Shown here in pieces: positions 1 through 4,756 of a stretch of 5,345 bases of DNA. The position numbers and the translations under genes were made by a program. The DNA comes from Anaerolineales bacterium (GTDB lineage Bacteria; Chloroflexota; Anaerolineae; 4572-78; NAK82): the NCBI GenBank assembly GCA_024643945.1, contig JAHELX010000460.1, positions 1 through 5,345 on the forward strand, read 5' to 3'. The notes under the pieces were generated by a model that made no database searches, was not told the origin of the DNA, and saw only the letters and a program-made list of their open reading frames with translations. The first letter of the stretch is position 1. Each line of letters begins with the position of its first letter.

Positions 1-37
1 ACGAGGTCTCTGAAGAGTAGGGCAGGTCGGGGCAAGA

Positions 38-46
38 ATAGAATCT
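38..46 (+). promoter_or_regulatory. Possible -10 box upstream of the DUF1622 gene (weak)
   Basis: The 9-mer ATAGAATCT contains TAGAAT (39-44), five of six matches to the bacterial -10 consensus. It lies about 50 bases before the DUF1622 start. The same 9-mer occurs upstream of the transposase at 4700-4708. No good -35 hexamer is present at 16-18 base spacing, so this is only a candidate. The rest of bases 1-95 shows no convincing gene; all three forward frames hit stops by base 51, so the tail of an upstream gene cannot be excluded. Confidence 0.2.
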
Positions 47-95
47 GCTAACATCCTGTCAACTGCCAGAGCTGCAGAGGAAGGCTCAAGAAGAT

Positions 96-482
96 ATGTT
101 GCACAACATCATTGCCAGCAGCAGCGTTGGGGAAACCATCCTGGGGTGGATCGAAGTGGCCTCGTTGGCCATCGAGATCCTGGCCGTGGCCATTATCCTG
201 GTGGCCATCTTATACGCTGTGGGCCATTATCTGTTCAGGGTCGCCGTCCGCCCGGAGGCGGAAGATCAGTATCAACAGCTCAAGTTTCGCCTGGGCAGAG
301 CCTTGCTGCTGGGCCTGGAGATCCTGGTGGCGGCCGACATCGTGCGCACCGTGGCCCTGGAGGCCACTCTGGACAGCGTCGCCGTCTTGGGTCTGCTGGT
401 ACTCATCCGGACTTTCCTGAGCTGGGCCCTGGTGGTCGAGATCGAGGGTCGTTGGCCCTGGCAGCCGGAGCATCATCAATAG
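96..482 (+). CDS. DUF1622 family small integral membrane protein
   Basis: This is a 128-residue membrane protein. It has a long hydrophobic segment at about residues 16-48, a charged stretch at 49-67, and hydrophobic segments at about 68-88 and 93-114, suggesting three membrane helices. The C-terminal part with RTFLSW (105-110) and EIEGRWPW (115-122) is what I recognise as typical of the DUF1622 family, whose biochemical role is unknown. Length fits the family (roughly 110-130 residues). The ATG at 96 is preceded by purine-rich AGAGGAAGG and AAGAAG, a weak Shine-Dalgarno. The stop codon TAG overlaps the ribosome binding site of the antiporter gene, so the two are probably co-transcribed and translationally coupled. 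This suggests an accessory role in membrane ion handling, but that rests on context only. Confidence 0.85.
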   Translation: MLHNIIASSSVGETILGWIEVASLAIEILAVAIILVAILYAVGHYLFRVAVRPEAEDQYQQLKFRLGRALLLGLEILVAADIVRTVALEATLDSVAVLGLLVLIRTFLSWALVVEIEGRWPWQPEHHQ

Positions 483-486
483 GAGG
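481..486 (+). promoter_or_regulatory. Ribosome binding site of the antiporter, overlapping the upstream stop codon
   Basis: A perfect AGGAGG lies 9 bases before the ATG at 496. Its first two bases are the last two of the DUF1622 TAG stop (480-482). This fixes the antiporter start and implies translational coupling of the pair. Confidence 0.75.
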
Positions 487-495
487 AGTGGCTCC

Positions 496-1734
496 ATGGT
501 CATCTTCGGAACTTTCGCGCTGTTGGTCTTTCTTTTTGGCCTGATCTCGCGCCGGGTGGAGCGCAGCGTCATCACCGCGCCCATGGTGTTCACCGGTGCG
601 GGTATCCTCATGGCCTGGGCCCTGCCTGCGCCGATTGGGGCAGAAGGGGGGGGCGGGATCGTGCTTACCCTGGCCGAGGTAGCCCTGGTACTGGTGCTCT
701 TCACCGATGCCAGCCGCATCGGCCTCGGTTTTCTGAACCGTAACAGGAGCCTGCCGGCTCGCTTGTTGGGCATCGGGCTGCCGCTGACTATCCTGCTGGG
801 GGCATTGGTCGCGGCTGCGGTCTTTCCCCAGCTATCATTCTGGGAAGCCGCTATCCTGGCTGCTATCCTGGCTCCGACCGACGCGGGCCTGGGAGAGGTG
901 GTCGTGAGTAGCCCGCGGGTGCCAGTACCTATTCGCCAGGCCCTCAACGTGGAGTCGGGACTCAACGACGGGGGGTCGGTCCCCTTCCTCATGCTGTTTA
1001 TCGCCCTGGCCGGGGCGGAAGTAACCGGGGTGGGCCGCATCTTGCTCAGCTTCGCCGTGGAGCAGATCGGCTTCGGCGCCCTGGTCGGCCTGCTGATCGG
1101 CCTGGGGGGAGGCTGGCTACTAGGCCTGGCTCAGCGAAGGGGCTGGGCGGCGGAAACGTTCCAGCAACTGGCGCTCGTGACCCTGCCGATCTTGTGCCTG
1201 GTAGCCGCCGAACCGATCGGGGGCAGCCCCTTCATCGCCGCCTTCGCCGCCGGCCTGGTAGTCCGGGTCGGCTTCAAAGGTGCCGGCGAGCGGATCGTCG
1301 AGTTCAGTGAGGAGGAAGGACAACTGCTCGACCTGTTCGTGTTCTTTCTCTTCGGCCTCTTGCTGGGACCGGTTTTGGGGCAATTCAGTTTGGCTGCGGT
1401 CCTGTATGCCATTCTTAGCCTGACTCTGATTCGCATGCTGCCGGTAGCGATCTCGCTGATAGGCACGCGTCTGAGTAGGGCCAGCGTGCTCTTTATGGGC
1501 TGGTTCGGCCCGCGCGGGCTGGCTTCCATCGTGCTTGGCCTGGTGTTCCTGGAGAAGGAAGCCCACCTGCCCGGAGAGTCGGTCATCAAGTTGGCTGTGA
1601 TGGCCACAGTCCTGCTCAGCATCTTGGCCCACGGGCTCAGCGCATCGCCCGGGATCGACCTGTATGCGCGGCAGATCGAGAGGCTGGACACCGGCGCGCC
1701 GGAACTGGCGCAAGTGGCCGAGATGCCGGCTTGA
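496..1734 (+). CDS. CPA1 family cation/proton antiporter (Na+ or K+/H+ exchanger)
   Basis: This 412-residue, highly hydrophobic protein should exchange Na+ (or K+) for H+ across the cytoplasmic membrane, serving pH and salt homeostasis. Diagnostic family motifs are PTDA at 127-130 (Asp129) and VESGLNDG at 152-159. The latter holds the Asn157-Asp158 pair that in the CPA1 branch marks the ion-binding site. GWFGPRGLAS at 335-344 and GQLLDLFVFFLFG at 275-287 are also typical. About 12 membrane helices are expected. The protein ends soon after the last helix at about residue 385, so it lacks a large cytosolic regulatory domain such as TrkA/RCK. The start is set by AGGAGG at 481-486. The gene follows DUF1622 with 13 bases between them and appears intact. 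Two local oddities are an 8-G run (646-653) and a 12-base tandem duplication (850-873). Cation specificity cannot be read from sequence. Confidence 0.9.
   Translation: MVIFGTFALLVFLFGLISRRVERSVITAPMVFTGAGILMAWALPAPIGAEGGGGIVLTLAEVALVLVLFTDASRIGLGFLNRNRSLPARLLGIGLPLTILLGALVAAAVFPQLSFWEAAILAAILAPTDAGLGEVVVSSPRVPVPIRQALNVESGLNDGGSVPFLMLFIALAGAEVTGVGRILLSFAVEQIGFGALVGLLIGLGGGWLLGLAQRRGWAAETFQQLALVTLPILCLVAAEPIGGSPFIAAFAAGLVVRVGFKGAGERIVEFSEEEGQLLDLFVFFLFGLLLGPVLGQFSLAAVLYAILSLTLIRMLPVAISLIGTRLSRASVLFMGWFGPRGLASIVLGLVFLEKEAHLPGESVIKLAVMATVLLSILAHGLSASPGIDLYARQIERLDTGAPELAQVAEMPA
850..873 (+). repeat. Perfect 12-base tandem duplication inside the antiporter gene
   Basis: GCTATCCTGGCT occurs twice with no gap and in frame, encoding AILA twice (residues 119-126). 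The repeat directly precedes the PTDA motif. It keeps the frame and lies in a membrane helix where small and hydrophobic residues are tolerated. Confidence 0.8.
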
Positions 1735-1784
1735 TGATAAGGCAGGCCATCCGGCGACATGAAAAGCGTTACGAGCAATAGAAG

Positions 1785-1792
1785 AAGGAGGT
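1785..1792 (+). promoter_or_regulatory. Strong ribosome binding site for the SHOCT gene
   Basis: AAGGAGGT, nearly the full anti-Shine-Dalgarno complement, ends 6 bases before the ATG at 1799. It supports that start and implies high translation initiation. No clear promoter or terminator is visible in the 64-base gap after the antiporter, so read-through from the antiporter is plausible. Confidence 0.75.
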
Positions 1793-1798
1793 AACGTT

Positions 1799-2272
1799 AT
1801 GTTTCGTGGAGGGGCTCGGCGTACCGGGCGGCGCGCCGCCCGGCGCACCAGCCGTAGAGTGATGCGCCGCCGCGCCTTCGTGGCAGCGCCGCTGATGTAC
1901 CGGCGACCGGTCATCCGGCGCCCGCTGGGAACACTGCTGATTATGGGCGCAACGGCCGGCGTGGCCTACAAGCTGGGCCAGGCGGAGGCCCGACGCATTC
2001 AGGAACATACCGGCGTCCCGCCGGATCAGCTTAGCGAAGAGGACCTGCAGGCCGCTATGCAGGACTTGGACATTCAATCCCAACCGCTGGATGCCGGGGA
2101 TCGCCAGGCGATGGCGGCAACCGGAACCGACCCGACCGGGGGGCCGGCGAGCACCGCCCCCGCTCAGGCCGACTACATCGCTGAATTGGGGCGACTGGCC
2201 GAGTTGCGCGACCAGGGCATCATCAGCGACGGGGATTTCGAGGCCAAGAAGAAGCAACTGCTTGGGCTTTAA
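1799..2272 (+). CDS. SHOCT-domain protein with Arg-rich N-terminus
   Basis: This is a 157-residue protein in three parts. Residues 1-42 carry 16 arginines, with RR pairs at 7-8, 11-12, 15-16, 19-20 and 23-24, exactly every four residues. Residues 43-60 form a short Gly/Ala-rich hydrophobic stretch, possibly a membrane helix. Residues 61-125 are a polar, Pro/Ala-rich linker. Residues 126-155 match the SHOCT (short C-terminal) domain: an amphipathic helix, then LRDQGIISDGDFEAKKKQLL. SHOCT is thought to mediate oligomerisation or protein contacts and has no known catalytic role. The arginine cluster next to a membrane segment suggests a positive-inside anchor or binding to acidic lipid or nucleic acid (inference). 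The start is well supported by AAGGAGGT at 1785-1792. It is followed 31 bases later by the YtxH-like gene, probably in one operon. Specific function is unknown. Confidence 0.85.
   Translation: MFRGGARRTGRRAARRTSRRVMRRRAFVAAPLMYRRPVIRRPLGTLLIMGATAGVAYKLGQAEARRIQEHTGVPPDQLSEEDLQAAMQDLDIQSQPLDAGDRQAMAATGTDPTGGPASTAPAQADYIAELGRLAELRDQGIISDGDFEAKKKQLLGL
1824..1843. repeat. 20-base perfect GC-only palindrome in the SHOCT coding region
   Basis: Bases 1824-1843 read identically on both strands (half-site CCGGGCGGCG) and are entirely G/C. The core GGCGCGCC is at 1830-1837. The palindrome starts 22 bases after the start codon and falls in codons 9-15 (T-G-R-R-A-A-R). In mRNA it could fold into a very stable hairpin just downstream of the start. 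Confidence 0.8.
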
Positions 2273-2303
2273 GGGACATTTCATATCATCAAAAGGAGAA
2301 AAA

Positions 2304-2567
2304 ATGAGAGAACTTTTCGGTTTTGTGGTTGGGGTCGCCGTTGGCGCGATAGCCGCCCTGCTCCTGGCCCCTATGTCCGGGCGGGAGCTTCGGGCGCAAC
2401 TGGGCCAAGAAGCCGGGGCTGAATTGAACAAGGCCCAGGCTGAATGGCATAAAACATTGCGGCAGGTTCATCAGACCGTCGAAGCAACCCGCAGCGACTT
2501 TAAGGCCTATATCGATCAAGCGCAGGCCGGAAAGACAGCCCGACCTGTGACGGAGGTGAAATCATGA
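2304..2567 (+). CDS. YtxH-like small membrane protein with glycine-zipper helix
   Basis: This 87-residue protein opens with one membrane helix (about 4-23) followed by APMSGRELR. That arrangement, a glycine-rich helix then a Pro, Gly, Arg/Lys turn, is characteristic of YtxH/general-stress-like proteins. Gly6, Gly10 and Gly14 form a GxxxGxxxG zipper, which favours helix packing. Residues 28-75 are polar with heptad-like hydrophobics and probably form an amphipathic or coiled-coil helix facing the cytoplasm. The frame is open upstream to 2091, but that part overlaps the SHOCT gene. The ATG at 2304 has AAAAGGAG at 2291-2298 five bases ahead and begins exactly at the family's usual N-terminus, so it is the chosen start. 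The stop overlaps the LOR gene start (ATGA, 2564-2567), showing tight coupling. YtxH proteins are linked to stress in Bacillus, but the molecular role is unknown. Confidence 0.85.
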   Translation: MRELFGFVVGVAVGAIAALLLAPMSGRELRAQLGQEAGAELNKAQAEWHKTLRQVHQTVEATRSDFKAYIDQAQAGKTARPVTEVKS

Positions 2568-3121
2568 AGCGTGGACAGGAAAGACGACAAGAGCGGCGTG
2601 AGGACCGGCAGACGTTTGGCCGAGGCGGATCAGCTAATCGTTACCAGATGCGCCAGAAGATGGTCTCGATTGGTGACGACTTCTGGATCGAGAATGAGGC
2701 CGGCCAAAAGGTCTTCAAAGTGGATGGCAAAGCGCTGCGCGTGCGCCAGACCCTGATCTTCGAAGATGCCCGGGGCAACGAGCTGGCTAAGATCCAGGAG
2801 CGCATGCTGCGCGTCAAGGACAGCATGGAGGTCGAAGGTCCGCACGGCGAACGGCTGGCCATGGTTAAGAAAGCTTTGATCACCCCCCTGCGCGAGCGCT
2901 GGGTGGTCAAGATCAAGGATGGGCCGGACCTGCAAGTGCAAGGCAACATCCTCGACCACGAGTACACCATCGGCGAAGGCCGTGACAAGGTGGCCGAGGT
3001 GTCCAAGAAGTGGTTCCGCCTGCGCGACACCTACGGCGTGCAGATCGAGCCCGGCCAGGATGACATCGTCATCCTGGCTGTGACGGTGTGTATTGACCAG
3101 ATGGCCCACCCCGGCCGTTAG
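2564..3121 (+). CDS. LURP-one-related (LOR) family protein, tubby-like fold
   Basis: This 185-residue soluble protein matches the LOR (DUF567) family from about residue 27 to 175. Successive beta-strand repeats are visible, such as WIENEAGQKVFKVDGKALRVRQTLIFED, in short: a motif 'x-x-G-x-x-V/L-A/F-K-V/I' seen at 46-52, 71-77 and 95-102, ending in WFRLRDTYGVQI (150-161). The tubby-like beta-barrel binds phosphoinositides in eukaryotes; in bacteria the ligand is unknown. Residues 1-20 are rich in Arg, Gln and Glu (RRQERRED), an unstructured basic tail that may touch membrane or nucleic acid. The start ATG at 2564 overlaps the YtxH stop and is preceded by GGAGGTGA at 2552-2559. It is last in the SHOCT-YtxH-LOR run and is followed 11 bases later by a strong inverted repeat. 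Family assignment is confident; function is not known. Confidence 0.85.
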   Translation: MKRGQERRQERREDRQTFGRGGSANRYQMRQKMVSIGDDFWIENEAGQKVFKVDGKALRVRQTLIFEDARGNELAKIQERMLRVKDSMEVEGPHGERLAMVKKALITPLRERWVVKIKDGPDLQVQGNILDHEYTIGEGRDKVAEVSKKWFRLRDTYGVQIEPGQDDIVILAVTVCIDQMAHPGR

Positions 3122-3132
3122 ACAGGAAGGGC

Positions 3133-3197
3133 AGGTGCAACGCACTTTGCGAAGCATCCTCGGAGCGAAGCGTAGGGGGCCGAAGTGCGTTGCACCT
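3133..3197. repeat. 65-base inverted-repeat element with perfect 15-base arms
   Basis: The left arm AGGTGCAACGCACTT (3133-3147) and right arm AAGTGCGTTGCACCT (3183-3197) are exact reverse complements separated by 35 bases. The interior holds GCGAAGC twice (3149-3155 and 3165-3171), a heptamer known to form an unusually stable DNA mini-hairpin. The element begins 11 bases after the LOR stop. No T-run follows, so it is not a standard intrinsic terminator. A dispersed REP/MITE-like palindrome or an mRNA 3'-end stabiliser is more likely. Copy number cannot be judged from one window. Confidence 0.75.
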
Positions 3198-3213
3198 CAG
3201 AGTAGTAGTCAAA

Positions 3214-3318
3214 CTCAATCAGAGAGGTAATTGCCTGCCCTCCCGCGGGTTTCGTTTCTTCCGGCCTGAAACCGATCTCTGAGGGCTCATCTGAGAACCT
3301 GCGGGAGGATGGGTTGAG
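3214..3318 (+). other. Structured intergenic region with nested inverted repeats, possible leader RNA
   Basis: The main stem pairs 3239-3251 (CCTCCCGCGGGTT) with 3296-3308 (AACCTGCGGGAGG), 13 pairs including one G-U. An outer stem pairs 3214-3220 with 3312-3318 (7 pairs, one G-U). Inner sequences offer competing pairings: GGTTTC (3248-3253) with GAAACC (3268-3273), TCAGAGA (3219-3225) with TCTCTGA (3276-3282), and the small hairpin TGAG-GG-CTCA (3280-3289). Several of these exclude one another. It lies about 200 bases upstream of the AI-2E coding start. It matches no riboswitch class that I recognise. It may be an attenuator-like leader, a small RNA or a second palindromic repeat. The rest of 3198-3423 shows no gene and no good promoter. 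Confidence 0.5.
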
Positions 3319-3423
3319 AAGTTAGGGGACAAGGGTAGTGCCCCAGCTACGACGAGCACTTATCCTACAGACCGGGTATCTTTGAGATCGTGCTGGCTGC
3401 TTTCTCTGCTGAAGGGGAGGTTG

Positions 3424-3429
3424 AGGAGG
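3424..3429 (+). promoter_or_regulatory. Strong Shine-Dalgarno upstream of AI-2E, wrongly placed for the permease frame
   Basis: A perfect AGGAGG sits 8 bases before the ATG at 3438, which opens a 13-codon frame. It is 16 bases before the GTG at 3446 that is in frame with the permease, beyond the usual 5-10 base spacing. The site therefore either drives the short peptide or starts the permease inefficiently at GTG. Confidence 0.55.
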
Positions 3430-3437
3430 ATGACCTG

Positions 3438-3479
3438 ATGGGTGTGTGGCCGCGAATCGACGGTTCAAGATCTGCCTGA
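3438..3479 (+). CDS. Possible 13-residue upstream peptide (uORF)
   Basis: ATG at 3438 through TGA at 3477-3479 encodes MGVWPRIDGSRSA. It is the only frame with an ideally spaced strong Shine-Dalgarno (AGGAGG, 8 bases) in this region. It ends 35 bases before the likely permease ATG at 3515, so a terminating ribosome could affect downstream initiation. No run of one amino acid, as in classical attenuation leaders, is present. It could equally be the remnant of a shifted permease start or chance. Confidence 0.25.
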   Translation: MGVWPRIDGSRSA

Positions 3480-3514
3480 ACCAGTATGCCAATCCGAAAG
3501 CGAGCGTAACTAAC

Positions 3515-4657
3515 ATGATAAAACAGGAACGTCTTCGCGGTAGCATCTTCTTTTTTGGCATTTTCGCCTTGCTGGCGTACGGCGTCTTTGTGCTGATCCG
3601 ACCCTTCTTCAACATCATCGCGGTGGCCTTGTTCACAATCCTGATGCTCAAGCCGGTCTACGACTACCTGTTGCGGCGAAAGTGGTTGCGGGGCCGGCGC
3701 CGGCTGGTAACCACGCTGACCGTGCTTGGCTTTATCCTGTTGTTGGTCATCCCGCTCATCTGGCTGGGGAGTCTCGTGATTGCCTCGGCCTCGAATTTCT
3801 TCGAGTACGTCAGTTCGGAGGGTGCCAGGAGTTCCCTGGGAGAGATGCTGGCCGATGCCGAGGGCTTTGTGGCCAGCATCCTTCCAGCTATCGGTGACAT
3901 AGAGTTCGACCGGGAGGCATTTCTCAGTTGGTTAATCGGGCTGGCCACGGGAGCCGCGGGCTGGTTGGCGGGCCTGGCCGTGAGCCTGGGTACCTCCATC
4001 CCCCAGCTATTAGCAACGGGTATCCTCTTCCTGGCCCTGGTGGTGACCCTGCTGCCTGCCTATGATGATCTCATTGCACGCTTGCAAGAACTGAGCCCGC
4101 TCGATGTGGATATCAGCCAGCGTTACATCCATAAGGCGACAGTGATGGTCATCTCGATGATCAAGGGGATCTTCCTGATCGCCATCATTCAGGGCCTGGT
4201 CATGGGTGTCTTTTTCCGGCTGGCAAATATCCCCTTCACATGGTTCTTGACCATTCTATCTATGGCCTTCGCCATCATCCCGGCCGTGGGCATCAGCTTC
4301 ATCGTCCTGCCGCTGGCGGCTATCCTCCTGCTTTTGGGCAACACCCGGGACGCGCTCATCGTCCTGTTTGATTTCTACGGGGTGGTCAACTGGATTGACA
4401 CGCTGCTCCGGCCTAAACTGGTGTCCAGAGAGGCGTATTTCAACTTCGCGCTCATCCTGCTGTCCGTCTTTGGCGGAATGGCGGTGGCCGGCGTGCTGGG
4501 CATCGTCTACGGTCCGGTCTTAATGATCCTCTTCTTGACCTCCATCGACATCTATGCCGAATACTATGGGCGTACCCGGGAGGCAGCGGAGCTGGAGAGC
4601 GTGGAGGCAGAAGATAAAGTATTGGAGGGTGAGAGCGCTGCGGAAGCCGCAGTCTAG
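3515..4657 (+). CDS. AI-2E family transporter (permease of the PerM/YdiK/TqsA type)
   Basis: This 380-residue polytopic membrane protein has the AI-2E family layout. Two N-terminal helices lie at about 11-45 and 65-92, followed by an extracytoplasmic or amphipathic stretch at 93-150. A helix block lies at 155-182, and the conserved C-terminal half spans 205-345. Recognisable family signatures are the IIPAVG loop (254-259), LLLLGN (271-276), the NWIDTLLRPKLV element (292-303) and GGMAVAGVLGIVYGPV (320-335). The last 28 residues form an acidic tail. The family includes autoinducer-2 exporters but also Na+/H+ antiporters and many uncharacterised members, so the substrate is open. The start is uncertain. 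ATG 3515 gives the normal N-terminus but only a weak Shine-Dalgarno. GTG 3446 adds 23 non-hydrophobic residues and sits 16 bases after AGGAGG. About 390 bases of structured DNA separate it from LOR, suggesting its own control. Confidence 0.85.
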   Translation: MIKQERLRGSIFFFGIFALLAYGVFVLIRPFFNIIAVALFTILMLKPVYDYLLRRKWLRGRRRLVTTLTVLGFILLLVIPLIWLGSLVIASASNFFEYVSSEGARSSLGEMLADAEGFVASILPAIGDIEFDREAFLSWLIGLATGAAGWLAGLAVSLGTSIPQLLATGILFLALVVTLLPAYDDLIARLQELSPLDVDISQRYIHKATVMVISMIKGIFLIAIIQGLVMGVFFRLANIPFTWFLTILSMAFAIIPAVGISFIVLPLAAILLLLGNTRDALIVLFDFYGVVNWIDTLLRPKLVSREAYFNFALILLSVFGGMAVAGVLGIVYGPVLMILFLTSIDIYAEYYGRTREAAELESVEAEDKVLEGESAAEAAV

Positions 4658-4664
4658 CAGTTTG

Positions 4665-4687
4665 TCGGAGAGGTACTTTCCCTCCGA
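4665..4687 (+). terminator. Hairpin just after the AI-2E gene, weak terminator candidate
   Basis: TCGGAG (4665-4670) plus GG (4672-4673) can pair with CCCTCCGA (4680-4687). This gives eight pairs with one bulged A and the 6-base loop TACTTT. It lies 7 bases after the permease stop. No T-run follows, so intrinsic termination would be inefficient. It might instead belong to the left end of the insertion sequence. Confidence 0.35.
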
Positions 4688-4699
4688 ACGGGAATTAGG

Positions 4700-4708
4700 A
4701 TAGAATCT
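4700..4708 (+). promoter_or_regulatory. Possible -10 box upstream of the transposase (weak)
   Basis: ATAGAATCT, with TAGAAT at 4701-4706, lies about 50 bases before the transposase start and repeats the 9-mer at 38-46. No clear -35 box is seen. The left end of the insertion sequence should fall somewhere in 4658-4756, because the permease gene is intact. The terminal inverted repeat cannot be identified without the right end. Confidence 0.2.
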
Positions 4709-4756
4709 ATGGGCGACCAAACAAACGCAGCACCAGGACGGCAAGGAGATGAGCTC

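Noticed and set aside
210..1040. Long minus-strand open frame (276 codons) opposite DUF1622 and the antiporter
   Set aside because: It is a shadow of GC-rich coding DNA. The predicted protein is low-complexity Arg/Pro/Thr-rich, and the + strand frames encode recognisable membrane families.
1759..1794. 11-codon frame MKSVTSNRRRR between the antiporter and SHOCT
   Set aside because: It has no Shine-Dalgarno, and its end is simply the ribosome binding site of the SHOCT gene read as codons.
1120..1914. Minus-strand open frames opposite the antiporter and the SHOCT start
   Set aside because: They have no recognisable domain and are Arg/Gln-rich in the manner of antisense reading of membrane-protein codons. 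They also span two well-supported + strand genes.
2091..2303. N-terminal extension of the YtxH-like frame
   Set aside because: It overlaps the SHOCT gene. The ATG at 2304 has a good ribosome binding site and matches the usual start of the family.
3133..3197. Intrinsic terminator or CRISPR repeat
   Set aside because: There is no T-run after the right arm, and there is only one repeat unit with no spacer array.
3446..3514. GTG start extending the AI-2E protein by 23 residues
   Set aside because: The Shine-Dalgarno spacing is 16 bases, and the added residues are polar and unlike a membrane-protein N-terminus. It remains a possible alternative but not the preferred start.
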